In this document: positions 49,461 to 60,401 of the stretch, in pieces
Layout of the letters: every line of letters begins with the position of its first letter
How positions within the stretch are numbered: the first letter of the stretch is position 1
Source of the DNA: Mixophyes australis
Lineage: Eukaryota > Chordata > Amphibia > Anura > Limnodynastidae
Direction: 5' to 3'
NCBI GenBank assembly: GCA_036250195.1
Contig: JAVHZZ010000004.1
Span: 138,319,229-138,383,228 of the forward strand
Length of the DNA: 64,000 bases
Position numbers and translations under genes: made by a program
The notes under the pieces: generated by a model
What the model saw: the letters and a program-made list of their open reading frames with translations, nothing else
What the model was told of the DNA's origin: nothing
The model's database searches: none

Positions 49461-50553
49461 AAATATTGGGGAGAGGTGGCGGGAGGTGTATGCTTAGAAA
49501 TCTCCATGAGTTGCAGCCTATGGGGCCCTATTTATTAGGCCATAAACCATGCGAAAATGGCTTTTTCCATATGGTTTAGGCATTTTTAAGTAACCTGACT
49601 ACCTAAGAAAAGCCTAACACAGGAGTTATCATAGATGTATCCAGCATTAGGCTAAGTTTCTATTTAAACTGCAATCCCCATAATTTTCAATTTGGGCTGT
49701 GATCTGGGGCAGTTTAACAAGCTCCAAAAAGTCTAGCTTTTCAGAGCATGACCCCGGTGGCGTTAGTCATTCTACCCTATGGGGAGAGCATTGTGGTAGA
49801 GGGATCTACGGATCGTGCACTGCAACCTTCCTACTCTCCCCTCCACTTACTATAGCAAAATGGCTTTACGCATACTTCTGCAGAATACATTAACACATTC
49901 AAATAAATAGAGAAAGGTCTAGATTATCTATGTCATTTAGACTACCTTTCTGTATTTATTTACTTGTGTTAATGTATTCTGTAGAAGTAAAATTAATTAT
50001 ACTAATAGACAGTAACAGAGGAGAGCCAAGTAGTGGCCAAATACTAAAAAAATAAATAGTTGCTTAAACATTAAGCTGTGGGCAGAGGGGCATGTGTGAA
50101 AAAAGGCTGGCTAGGACTCCTAGGGCAGGGGGGTGTTTGTGAGAGATAAGCCGGTGGGCAGGGGTGCATGTGAGTAAACCTGGTGTTATGAGGGTAGCAT
50201 GTGTGACAAGGGCTGATGGGCAAGGGGTGGCATATGTGAGAATAGCTTGTGGGCATATGTAAAAGTTGGTAGGCAGCGGGGGACATGTCAGTGTATAACA
50301 GGTGAGTGATGTCAACTTTTTTTCGTCTTGTAGTGTTCTGAAATCTAACATTTGGAGCCTCCCATCTAGGTATCCTGCATTTGCTCTTGGGCAGCAGTGA
50401 AGACTGGACAGCATTCTGCATTAGATATCAGTGCATCTGGACTGCAGCCTTACCAGCCAGCCAGGAGGAGGTAAGAGTTATTATCTTTATTTTACAATTG
50501 TCAAGTGTGTCAAGCGAGTATTGGGGAGAGGATGGGTGGTGGACTGAAGATTT

Positions 50554-50980
50554 CGGTGGTAGTCAGTTTCACGATACGGACTACCCCGACAGAGGACAGA
50601 ACGGCATGAGGAGTGCGATTACCTAGTACACCGACCTTCCAAGAAAACTACTGATCACAATCCAGGTGACTTCATATTCCGATTGGCTGTCTTTTAGACT
50701 GATGAAAATGAGGTGATTACAAACACCGACTTACCTTAAAGCGGCGCTGGACAGATCCGCCTGTTATTTATTTCCTGTAAGTATTATGTTAGGAGTTAGG
50801 GGTGTTAGGGCTAGGAATTAAGGTTAACATTAATCCTAACCCTAACCTTAACCCCTACGATAAGGTCGCTTCTGGATTGCGATCAGTAGTTTTCTTGGAA
50901 GGTCGTGTACTAGGTAATCGCACTCCTCATGCTGTTCTGTCCTCTGTCGCGGTAGTCCGTATCGTTAATTGGTACTACAC
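50554..50980. mobile_element. Foldback (Mutator-like?) MITE with 10-bp TSD
   Basis: Inverted arms of roughly 95 bp begin near ACGATACGGACTACC (50,571) and end at the matching complement at 50,965; shorter, looser pairing extends to both edges. Direct repeats CTGAAGATTT flank it (50,544-50,553 and 50,981-50,990). Long terminal inverted repeats plus a 9-10 bp duplication suggest the Mutator superfamily. The sister hAT copy has the uninterrupted site CTGAAGTTTT at 53,197-53,206. The middle includes CCTAACCCTAACC, a short telomere-like string. Confidence 0.8.
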
Positions 50981-51032
50981 CTGAAGATTTGCCTAGGTTG
51001 CCGAACAACCTTGCACCGGCCCTGTTTAGGTT

Positions 51033-51994
51033 AACCCTAAAACAAGTAATAACCCTATAGTAGGGTGAAGCAAATACAAGACCTTTTGCTGACAAAATCG
51101 TAAAAAAAAAGGTGCTGTAGGGAGAAGGAACATATACAATCAAAAGCAGTATAAAGTGAGGTTTGTTTTTTGTTGCATTATTTATTTTCATTTTTTAAGA
51201 TTTATCATTTCTAATAATAAAGTATCTCTGGGTTAAGCAACACTAAAATAACAAACTTTTTATATTGAACCAAAAACCACCCTTTAAGGATGGGTTCGCT
51301 ACTTATTGGCCAATGCTCTGTGCTTGCCCCAGGGCTAAAGTCTGCCAGCTAGCCCCTGCTATTGTGTGTAAAACTAACAATAGGTTGATTGTCCCTGAAG
51401 TATGTTGTTTTTCGGCTGACTTAAATGAAGTTCAGCATGCAGTTCACGCAAGCTGGCGCTGTTTTACCCAATTCTATAACATAGCAGGCTGCGCAGCGAA
51501 TCAATGTAGACAATAAGTGAGTGATATGATATAACAGCCTTGTGTCATCTCTAGCATTGTTGATAGTTATAGCATTGTGACTTCACATAGTTTTCCTCCT
51601 TTCATTGTTTATTGGATTAGCCTACTATAGCAATCTGTTACACTATGCTGTTTGGTATAGAACCAACAATGTAGAGAGCTACTAGTAGCAATTGCAGCCA
51701 ACAGAAAACAGTTGGGCTGTGTGTTGTCATGGTGCTGCTTTATTGCATGGCTGTCAGTGCAGCAAAATGAAGAGTTCCCTGGATCCACTGCTGCATCTCC
51801 TGGCATCTGTCTGTCCATTTGAAAGCCTAATCCTGGGTTCTACTGACCCCTGCCATTCCTGTTCCAGGAACCCCTTTATCTCTGACCCTGTAAAGCTTTG
51901 GTTTTTGCTCAATGGTTGCCCTCCCTGGATTCAATAATTCCTGTTTTCCATGAACTCAATTTTCCCCCCAGGACCTTCTGCTTCCTAATACTTG
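51033..51994. other. Non-coding DNA between two sister hAT elements
   Basis: No gene could be recognised. An 84-codon ORF at 51,265-51,516 has several Cys but no known motif and no splice context. Confidence 0.4.
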
Positions 51995-52002
51995 CATAAA
52001 CT

Positions 52003-53240
52003 CAGGGCTGGCACCACCATTAGGCAGCTTTAGTCAACTGCCTAGGGCGCCCGCTCAATGGGGGCATCACTGTGGCCGCCTAAAAACACAATAATGTCTC
52101 ATAATGAGATATTATTAGTTAACTTAACTCTGGAGGTGCAAGCGCCTGCCCGCTACTTGTCAATTCTGCACACCGTTACGTCTGCATAGCGGTGCTGCTA
52201 CAGTGCAGCACCACATTTCACTGTGTGTGTCCTCGATCGGATTCCGGCTTCTCTCACTGGCAGCATAGTGACGTTAGTGAGGGGAGCCGAGAGAATGAAA
52301 GCAGATATAAGAAGCAGGAAGCAAGAACAGAAGAAGAGAAGATAAGTACAGTATAGGGTGGGAGAAAGTTGCAAAAAACGAGGGGGGGGGGGGAAGAAAG
52401 CTGCAAAAAATGAGAGGGGGGAGAGAAAACTACAGAAAATGATGGGGGGGGGGGGGCTGTAAATAATGGGGAGATGTGCCGGGATAAAATACACTCAGAA
52501 ATCTCCATGCGGTACAGCCTATGGGGGCTTATTTATTAAGCCATAAACCAAACAAAAATGTCTTTTTCAACATGGTTCAGGCATTTTTAAGTAACCTAGC
52601 TACCTAACAAGCCTAACGCAGGAGGTATCATAGATATCTCCAGCATTAGGCTAAGTTTCTATTTAACCGCAGTCACCCTAATTTTCAATGGGGTCTGCAG
52701 TCTGGGGCAATTTAATAAGCTTCAAAAAGCCTAGCTTTTCGCAGCTTGACACTAATGGTGCTAGCCGTTCTACCATTGTGGTAGAGGGATCTTCGGTAGG
52801 CAGGGGGGCATGTGAGTGAAGCTGTGTTATGTGGTTAGTGACAAAAGCTGATGGGCAAGGGGTGGCATATGTGAGAATAGCTAGTGGGCAGATGGCCATG
52901 TGGGGGAAAAGTTGGTGGGCAGCGGGGTACATTTCAGTACGTAATAGGTGTGTGATGTCAAGTTTTTTCTTTTGGTGTTGTTCTGAAATCTAACATTTGG
53001 AGCTTCCCCTCTAGGTATCCTGTGTTTGCTCCTGGGCAGCAATGAAGTCTGGACAGCATTCTGTTATAGACATCAGTACGTCTGGACATCAGTGCAACTG
53101 AACTGCAGGAAGAGGTAAGAGTTATTATTTTATTTTACAAATGTCAAGTGTGTGAGGGGCCAGGAAGTGGGAATTGGGGGGAAGAGGGGCGATAGGCTGA
53201 AGTTTTGCCTACAGTGCCGAGAAACCTTGCACCGTCCCTG
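52003..53240. mobile_element. hAT-like element, 1,238 bp, sister of 48.6 kb
   Basis: Begins CAGGGCTGGCACCACC and ends with 'ttgcaccgtccctg', as in the sister copy. Flanks CATAAACT (51,995-52,002) and CATACACT (53,241-53,248) match at 7 of 8. It shares the 'agtttctatttaac' and 'tcctgggcagcaatgaag' regions with the sister in the same order, but lacks most of the minisatellite and the foldback insertion. Confidence 0.83.
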
Positions 53241-53248
53241 CATACACT

Positions 53249-53881
53249 GACTTCTGCTTTGATATCCTCATCATTGCTCCATCTGCTCTGGTCCCTGAAT
53301 ATACTGCTCACAGGATTGCCACACCTTTCTGCTCCTTGAAGCTCTTGATCCTTGGGTATCACATTTTGCTACAATACAGTATTGTTATTTTGTTTTTTAT
53401 AAATGATCATTGTAAATGTCTTTCTGCAGATTATTTTTTATTTATTTTGCTGCACCTGCCGTCACCGCCGTTGTGCATTGTGGTTACAAAGATTTAGGCT
53501 GACAACTGTCCTGATTCTGGTGAGAGAGTCACGATTTTGGGTGACTGCCCCACTCAGTCAGGGCTTAATCCCGCCTGCAAGGACAGTTAAGAGGTAAATC
53601 CTGCTTCCCCATACTCTGCTCTTGAAGGGTGAGTTGCATGCACTTAACAGCAGTGCATGCAGCATTGCCTGTGTCTTTGAAATGGAGGAGAAGGGGTTGG
53701 AGATCGGCCGAGCACTGGCTAAAATGATTGCTATGCCCCATGCATGATCTTCATGTCCACTCTGGTGGTGTGGAAACCCCTCTCTGGTGGTGTGGAAAAT
53801 AATGTGTGCCCCTACTGGCAATGGATGTAGTCTGTGCAGCATATGGCTGGAATTAGGTGGATATTTGTAAGTTATATCTGG
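53249..53881. other. Repeat-derived non-coding DNA
   Basis: 'gacaactgtcctgattctgg' to 'ggtgactgccccactcagtc' and 'acttaacagcagtgcatgc' match, diverged, segments near 38.95, 48.44 and, inverted, 56.0-56.15 kb. It is another remnant of the same dispersed family. No gene. Confidence 0.5.
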
Positions 53882-53886
53882 CAATG

Positions 53887-54645
53887 TGTTAGGAACCCCT
53901 CCAGCCGGCACAACACAACCCGGAATCTACTCTGCCAGTCAGGTGTTCACTGGAGCCCCTGATGGTGGGGACAGACTGGGCTGCAGACTGACAGAGGGTC
54001 GTGAAGTGTGTACTGGCTGGGGAGAACCCAATCAAGCGGAGTGGAATCCAAGCAGAGGTCAGGGGCCGGCAGCAGACAACAGTACCAGTATACAAGCTGA
54101 GGTCAAGGGTCACGAGCAGACAGGGAGGTCGGTATTCAAGCCAGAGGTCAGGGTCACGAGATTCACGAGCAAAGTCCAAATCCAAGCCAAGGGTCATACA
54201 CGGGTAAACAACAGCAAGTCCAATAGACAGGAACAGGGCAGAGAGCAGGTACAGCAGACTGGATACAGAGAGTATAACCGGCAATGAGGCAGCAGACCTC
54301 ATTGCCTTAAATACAAATACAGACCAATCAGGAGTAGGATGCACTGCTGCAGGCTAATTGCTCATACAGAGCAGGGCCAATCAGGGCTTGTCCCTGAAAT
54401 ACACAGATGCAGGCTAATGCCTGTAAATCAGACCTCTAATTAATCAGCCCACAGGCTGCCTGTCATGCGCATGCGCCCGCCTACCGCCGGGACGCAGCGC
54501 TATAGTAGAGGCGTCCGGCCGTTGCCCTGGTGACGGCTGGGCAGGAATAGGAAGTAACGTTCCGGTCGTCAAGGTGACGGCCGGGACGCCAGGGGGAGCC
54601 AGAAGCGAGTCGCGGCGGCTGTGAGTACCGCCGCGGCTCGTGACA
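53887..54645 (-). repeat. Solo LTR of a sushi-like element, 759 bp
   Basis: On the plus strand it starts TGTTAGGAACCCC and ends GGCTCGTGACA, flanked by the 5-bp repeat CAATG (53,882-53,886 and 54,646-54,650). Orientation is minus: the element strand starts TGTCACGAGCC, like LTR A, and has TATTTAA near 54,305 preceded by a CCAAT-type ATTGG, the same layout as the intact element. The end region carries GTTGCCCTGGTGAC, a decayed relative of the palindromes in the young LTR. No internal region remains, so the element was lost by LTR-LTR recombination. Confidence 0.85.
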
Positions 54646-54650
54646 CAATG

Positions 54651-54999
54651 AGTATATTTATTTGCAGTATGTGATTTGCACTGGGGGTAAATCTCTGCAA
54701 AATTTAGGAGCAGTAGGGGGTATTTGTATAATATACATCTGCCAATCGAGGTATTTCTGCAATATACAGCTGGTAATAGGGCATTATTATTGGGAGAAAC
54801 CTATTATCAGGGCACTTGTGCTGTTATAAATAATAGGTGTCAGCGGCATGGTGGTAGATGTTAAACCACAGGAAGCTTTTAGACTTAACCAATTTGTTGG
54901 TTGTATTTCAGAATTTGTTGTAACAGATGATATATACATATAAACATGTAGCTCCAGTTATATGCATCTTTACAGTTTAACTGTCATTGGAAGAACCTT
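54651..54999. other. Non-coding spacer
   Basis: No gene or recognised repeat between the solo LTR and LTR A. Confidence 0.4.
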
Positions 55000-55490
55000 T
55001 GTCACGATCTGCCTCCTGCAGCTCCTGTTTGCCAGTAGCTATGTTGGTCTTTCTGGATATATTTTGCCTGCAGTACCACCATGCCACCAAAGGGGCCACT
55101 GTGGCACTTGAACTGTTTCTCCTCTTGCTGAGCTAAGCTCATTTTCTCAGGATGATTTACACCTGCCACTACTCCTTAAAAGATAGCCTCCCCCCCCCAG
55201 CAGTCTGAGTCAGATCATCAGGTCACTCAACCTGATAGGAAGCAATCCTTTGACTCCTGTTCCTGGTATTACTTACCTGTGTACCTGACCTTGTGGTTTT
55301 GCTGTTCATTCCACTGCTGAAAACACAGCTCATCATCTATCTGGTTCCTGAGATATACACCTATGTGGATCTCTGTGCTTCTGCTCTCTACAGCTCATTG
55401 CTTCTCAGTGTAACATGTTCAGCTTACTTCCACCGATACCTGCTGTCTGTTCTCAAGTGTTTCAGCATTACCTGGCTTCTGTGTCACCAC

Positions 55491-57433
55491 CAGGGCCGGA
55501 CTGGGACTAAAAATCAGCCCTGGCATTTAAAGTGCACAGGTCCACCTCAGTTCCAGCAGGAAAGAAAATATGTGCCGCCGCTCAGCGGTGGCGCCAAACA
55601 GGGCGTGACCTCATTGTGTTGTGGGTGTGGCCAACATGGGGCATTGATACATACATTATAATAATACATTACATTTACCTCGCCCTCCCAGCCACATCAC
55701 ACCATCCCCCCAGGCACATTATGACACCCCCAGCCCACTGTACTTATCTATGTTTCTGGTGCTGTTGACATCCATAAGGGTGGGAACTTCCTGTAGAGTG
55801 AGCAGGGAAGCTCTTTGTCTCACGAGATTACCAAATCTTGTGATACCTAGAGCTCCTCGGCTTGCTCTGCAGTCTGTATCCTGTCCGGGAACTGGGAGCA
55901 GCTATCAGTTCCCTTCCCCTAACCAGAGGTGGATTAAGGCCCAAGGTATTTAAAACAGCAGGGCCCCTATTATGTAACATGGTTATCATTTTAGACAAAT
56001 ACACAGGCACTACTGTTAGAAGCACACAGCTTTGCCTTCACAAGCAGTTTGTTGTGAAGCGGGACATACCTCCCAACTGTCCTTGCAGTCGGACCAAATC
56101 CTGACTAAGGGAGACAGTCACCCAAATTCAGGACTGCCCCACCAGATTCAGGACAGTTGGCAGACTGTCCTGCTCTCTCCTACCTGTCTTGGTCACTTTC
56201 ACCATTTGTAGCACCTAGTTTCTTTAGCTCAGTTCATTCTTGTCTTGATCCTGAAATATTGGATGCCATATTTTGAAAAACAAAATGAGTACATTAGATT
56301 TAGAAAACTCCAAGTATTAAAGCAATAGCACTCATGTTTTATAATTAGGCCTCCCTCCAGTCCCCACAATAATAATAATATTCACATTTAATAAGTAGAC
56401 CTATTTCCCTCCAACCAGCCCCAACATTAAATTAACAGTATATCCATTTACTCAAAACATATTTCCCTCCCTCCAAACAGTCCCAGCAATAAATTAAATA
56501 GCATTAAAGTTTAATAAATATAACCATTTTCCACAACCATCCCCGACAACAAATAATTCATATTCACATTCAATAAATAGCCCTTCTCCCCAAAATCAGC
56601 CCCATATTCAATTGATAGCCCTAAACCACCCCAGCGTTAAATTAAAGGTTCTTTCACCTCACCTTAAATAATTAGCCCCCACCTACACGCCACCATTAAG
56701 TAGCCTACCTCCCACACTATATTAAGATCCTCCCTTCCCTCACATATTATATTAAAATACTGCGCGCGCGCACACACACGCTATATTTAAAATACTGCGC
56801 TTGCGCACACTATATGAACATGGCCAAACACGCACACACACTATAGCAACATGGGGCCACACATGCACAAAATTAGCCCCACAGACACACTGTTAGCCCC
56901 ACTCATTGTTAGCCCCACTGTTTGTTTGCTCCAATTTGTTTGTTAGCCCCACCGTTTGTTTGTTAGCCCCACTGTTAGCCCCACTGTTTGTTTGTTAGCC
57001 CCACTGTTTGTCTGTTAGCCCCACTGTTTGCTAGTTAGCCCCACTGTTTGTTAGTTAGCCCCACTGTTTGTTAGTTAGCCCCACTGTTTTTCCTCCACTG
57101 TTTGTTTGCCCCAGTGTTAGCCCCACTGTTTGCCACACTATTACTTACACACACACACACATACACTTACCTTTTTACATCCAGCAGCAGCACCCTGCGC
57201 ACTGGTCAGCTAACGGAGAATCAATGTCTGCCGACTATGCGAGTAATCACATGGGACGGCACCTGTCACGTGATGCCGTCCCATGTGATTACTCACATAG
57301 TCGGCAGTCACTGACTCTCCGTCCGCCAAGCAGCGCGCAGAGTGCTGCTGCTCGGCGGACATGCGGACCGGCCCATCTGGCCATCGGCCCTTCTGGCATT
57401 TACCAGAAGTGCCAGATGGCCAGTCCGGCCCTG
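55491..57433. mobile_element. hAT-like element, 1,943 bp, inserted in LTR A
   Basis: The termini are perfect inverted repeats over 14 bp: CAGGGCCGGACTGG at the left and CCAGTCCGGCCCTG at the right. Flanks GTCACCAC (55,483-55,490) and GTCACTAC (57,434-57,441) match at 7 of 8. The interior contains the AT-rich minisatellite in inverted orientation (56.34-56.70 kb), a run of TTAGCCCCACTGTTTGT repeats (56.88-57.09 kb) and a palindrome around CACGTGATGCCGTCCCATG (57.23-57.31 kb). No transposase was found; ORFs across it are repeat artefacts. Confidence 0.85.
56880..57130. repeat. Minisatellite of TTAGCCCCACTGTTTG units
   Basis: At least ten units of 16-24 bp built from 'gttagccccactgtttgttt'. It lies inside the hAT-like element at 55.5-57.4 kb and probably expanded there. 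Confidence 0.9.
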
Positions 57434-57440
57434 GTCACTA

Positions 57441-57830
57441 CCTTCATAGAGGTATCTGACCCTGCAATCCGCAGGCTACTTGTCTCACCACCTTTCCAGA
57501 GGTATCCGACCCTGCAACCTGCAGGCTACTCATCTCACCACCTTTCCAGAGGTATCCAACCCTGCAGCCCGCAGATTACTCATCTCATCACCTTCATAAA
57601 AGTATCTGACCCTGCAACCCTCAGGCTACTCATCTCACAACCTTCATAGAGGTATCTGACCCGGCAGGCTACTTATCTCACCACCTTTTCCAGAGGTATC
57701 GAACCCTACAATCCGCAGGCTACTCATCCCACCTCCTCTTCCAGAGGTATGCAACCCTGCAATCCATAGGCTACTCATCTCACCTCATCTTCCAGAGGTA
57801 TCCACCCTGCATCTCGCTGACTACTGCATC
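57441..57830. repeat. 50-bp minisatellite inside LTR A
   Basis: About eight units of exactly or nearly 50 bp: 'ccttcatagaggtatctgac' then 'cctgcaatccgcaggctact' then 'catctcacca'. The first four are exactly 50 bp apart (57,441, 57,491, 57,541, 57,591). The hAT insertion disrupted the first unit. There are no unique spacers, so it is not a CRISPR. Confidence 0.93.
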
Positions 57831-58005
57831 TCTCCATCGCCTTACAGTATTGCCTATTCCGCTGTTGAGAACTGTAGTTATATTACTGCCTTAATGGTTA
57901 TTGCATCCTTAACCTGTATTACCTGTGTTTCTAATAAACCACTTTGTTCACCTACTTTCTCTCTGTGGTCTTGTCTTGGGAACCCTGACAGTATGATCTG
58001 GCAAT

Positions 58006-58790
58006 AAAACTGAATCTGCTGCTGCACGCTTTCTTCCCTTGTATAGAGGATTACCAGGGTATTGGCTTACTCTGTATTCATCATTCTAAAGACCATGGCT
58101 GCTATTTCTTCCGAATATCCAGTTTCAGATGCTTCAAGTGGACATTCTCCAACTACGCACTCAAATATCGCAAGTATCTTCTTTGCTAAATAAAGTATTT
58201 AAGCAATTTCCTGTGTCCATCCCTAATATGTCATGCTCGAGTACCTGCTTTGGTCTGAAAAATTCCTTTCCCAGGGACAAACTCATTACTGCTGCGCACC
58301 CTTCTGAATCCAACTCTAAAAAGGAGTCTAATTGTACTGCTAGTTTATCCCAACCAACTTTGTGTGCCTCTGACTCATTGCAAGCAGCACCTTCTAATAA
58401 TCCTACCACAAAATCGCAGTTAATCGAGAACTCTGTAGCAAATTCCTGGTTCGCAGGTGTACCACTCCCCCACCTGACCGAGGAGGAGCGATGGCGCAGA
58501 AGGGCCAAAAAAGGATGTCTTTACTGTGCCAGTGAGGTACATTTTTTACAGGACTGTGCACTACGCAGACCTAAACAATTTACAGTACCATCTTCTGCTT
58601 ACTCCACTCCTCCTTCTGGATTTGTTTGCACTCCACTTTCCACTTCTTCATTACAACCAGTTCTGCTCCCTGGAATGAGGCCAAATCCACCAGTTCCACT
58701 TACCTGTCTTAAGGTAACAGCTCCAGCTCACTGTCCCGAGACACCAGTCCGCTCCAAGGTGCCAGCTTCAGTCTCCAGTACCCAGCTGCT
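58006..58790 (+). pseudogene. Gag remnant of element A
   Basis: The open frame from 58,129 runs in frame into LTR B. It contains LTEEERWRRRAKKGCLYCAS followed by EVHFLQDC, a CCHC zinc knuckle (CX2CX4HX4C) preceded by the charged segment seen in the intact Gag (SLEERERRFKQRLCLYC). The capsid signatures (KFDGDP, SGQALAWASP) are absent, so the middle of gag is deleted or very diverged. The C-terminal Pro/Ser-rich part is cut by element B; the last codons and the stop at 58,795-58,797 come from LTR B. Confidence 0.72.
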
Positions 58791-59455
58791 GTTATGACTC
58801 ACCGGGCTTTCTGTCAGAGTAACTAGATAAATTTCTAGATAGATAGTTAGTTAGGGATAAGTAGGTAAGTAGTTTAGATAGCCACTGGGTGTTTAGATAG
58901 ATAGTTAGATTAGTTTTGGTAGATCAGATAGGCAGATAGATTAGCTAGATAGATTAGATAGGTATTAGATAAGGTCAGTTAGGTCTGTTCTCTGTCAGAA
59001 TCTGCCCTCAATTCATGCTGTCATTTCTATATTATGCCTCACCTGGCCAGCCTATTTCTCCTAGCTCACTCACCTGGCTTCCTCATTATCACCTGCAGCC
59101 TATTGGTTCTGCTCTCCTTAAATAGCCGGCTAATCCTCTGCAGGATTGACGGTAATATGATTACCTTATTGGTCTGCTCCATTGTGTTTGCCCTGTTACC
59201 TGTTCCTGTTGTTTCCTGCCGGCTTAGTGTATCCCAGTGTACCAGACCGTTTCCGTTCCTGACTACTCTTCATTGGATTTCCCTGTGAACCGACTCGGTT
59301 CTGCTTTGACTCTTCTCCTGTGTTGATATCCTGTGTACCAGACCTGATTCTGTTCCTCACGATTCTACTATCTACTCATTTCCGGGCCTATGGGTGAAGT
59401 ACCACGAATCCCAGGCAGAACAGAAGGATCCTACTCAACCTAGTGAATCCTGACA
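58790..59455 (+). repeat. LTR B (5' LTR of element B)
   Basis: Right edge: TGACA followed by a 13-nt leader and ATG, the same spacing as in the intact element. The left edge is placed at TGTTATGACTC, which looks like the TGTCACGACT/ATC terminus after CpG decay; it is less certain. A tract rich in GATA/TAGAT units lies at 58,825-58,980. TTAAATA near 59,118 is a TATA candidate. No 3' LTR copy is in the window, so the length of 666 bp is an estimate. Confidence 0.62.
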
Positions 59456-59468
59456 GTAAGAACCAGCC

Positions 59469-60401
59469 ATGACGGATACCGATAGAGAACCTTCAGCTAA
59501 AGATCTACTCCAACATCTCATTGGAAAGTTAGAACGGCAAGATACTGTACAAGTGTAAGTATTACAATGTTTGCAATCTCTGGCCACCCGCTTGGGCGCC
59601 CTTCAAGTAACTCCTCCACCTCCAGCCGCAGTTCAAGCTCCGACTCAGCCTCTTGTATTCAAGGCATCTCCTGCTTCCTCCACGTTACTCCTCCCTACTC
59701 CTTCCAAATTTGATGGGGACCCCAAGTTCTGTAGGGGATTCCTGAACCAATGTTCAATTCAAGTTGAGCTCCTTCCCCAGAACTTTCCTACCTGTAGGTC
59801 CAAGGGCGCCTACATCATATCCCTGTTATCTGGACAAGCGTTGGCCTGGGCTTCCCCTCTCTGGGAGCAGAATGATAACATCCTCAATGACTCCTCTGCC
59901 TTTATCATGACTTTTCGGAAGATCTTTGATGAACCTGGTCGGGTTATTTCTGCAGCTTCTTGTATTCTCCGACTACACCAGGGCATATGTTCTGTGGCGC
60001 AATATGTTATTGAATTCTGGACCTTGTCTTCAGAACTTCATTGGAACGAAGAGGCCTTAGTAGCCACCTTCTGGCAGTGCCTTTCTGATAAAGTGAAGGA
60101 TGCCCTCTCCTCGCAGGAATTACCCGCTACTCTTGATTCATTAATTTCTGTGTGTAACAGGGTGGACCTACGGTTCCGAGAAAGATCTTCTGAGAAAGAG
60201 TTTCCCAGACGTCCATCTCTCCAACTGGTGCCTCAGTTCCTACCTTCCACTTCTTCCGATGAACCCATGCAGTTGGGCTGCTCTCGCCTAACCCCGGAAG
60301 AGAGAGAGAGGAGAATTAAGAATAAATTGTGTATTTATTGTGGAGACCCTGGACACCTTCTCAAATCATGTCCTAAACGATCGGGAAACAACAGACCTTA
60401 G
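59469..60401 (+). pseudogene. gag: Gag of element B, one in-frame stop
   Basis: Begins ATG 13 nt after LTR B and reads MTDTDREPSAKDLLQHL, aligning with the intact Gag start. Codon 30 is TAA (59,556-59,558); the frame is then open to 60,401. It keeps KFDGDPKFCRGFLNQC, SLLSGQALAWASPLWEQ and the zinc knuckle CIYCGDPGHLLKSC. Apart from the stop the protein is complete and collinear with the 314-residue Gag at 43.4-44.3 kb. GGGAAAC (60,383-60,389) sits in the same register as in the intact element. Confidence 0.88.
60383..60389 (+). promoter_or_regulatory. GGGAAAC slippery site of element B
   Basis: Gag-frame reading TC[G GGA AAC], eleven codons before the end of gag counting the stop, matches the heptamer and register in the intact element. 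Flanking bases differ, so the heptamer has been kept while neighbours changed. Confidence 0.7.

Larger units (their letters stand above)
48617..51024. mobile_element. hAT-like element, 2,408 bp, with nested insertion
   Basis: It starts CAGGGCCTGCGCCACC and ends so that the right terminus reads CAGGGCCGGTGCAAGG inward. Exact 8-bp duplications TTTAGGTT lie at 48,609-48,616 and 51,025-51,032. Inside are a purine-rich minisatellite (48,940-49,460), a block around 49.5-49.7 kb and another at 50.35-50.46 kb, the latter two shared with the sister element at 52.0-53.2 kb, and a younger foldback element (50,554-50,980). No transposase is encoded; the 181-codon ORF over the minisatellite is a repeat artefact. 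Confidence 0.88.
55000..57990 (+). repeat. LTR A (5' LTR of an old sushi-like element), split
   Basis: Starts TGTCACGATCTGCC and ends GGGAACCCTGACA; an hAT element occupies 55,491-57,433, so the original LTR was about 1,040 bp. TTAAAAGATA at about 55,178 serves as a TATA-like box, and AATAAA at 57,933-57,938 is a polyadenylation signal. CAGATCAT at 55,211-55,218, about 35 nt after the TATA, is the exact complement of ATGATCTG just past the LTR (57,993-58,000), again the self-priming arrangement. The right half holds a 50-bp minisatellite. Confidence 0.75.

Noticed and set aside
50840..50860. Interstitial telomere repeat CCTAACCCTAACC
   Set aside because: Only about two units, inside a foldback element; too short to call a telomeric site.
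57068..57649. 193-codon ORF
   Set aside because: It runs across the end of the hAT-like element and the LTR A minisatellite and has no protein-family features.
57441..57830. Regular repeats resembling a CRISPR array
   Set aside because: The whole 50-bp unit is repeated; there are no unique spacers, and the region is an LTR minisatellite.
59456..59468. Self-priming match for element B
   Set aside because: The leader complement shares only about 7 nt (TGGTTCT) with LTR B, and that lies upstream of the TATA candidate, so it does not support the model for this copy.
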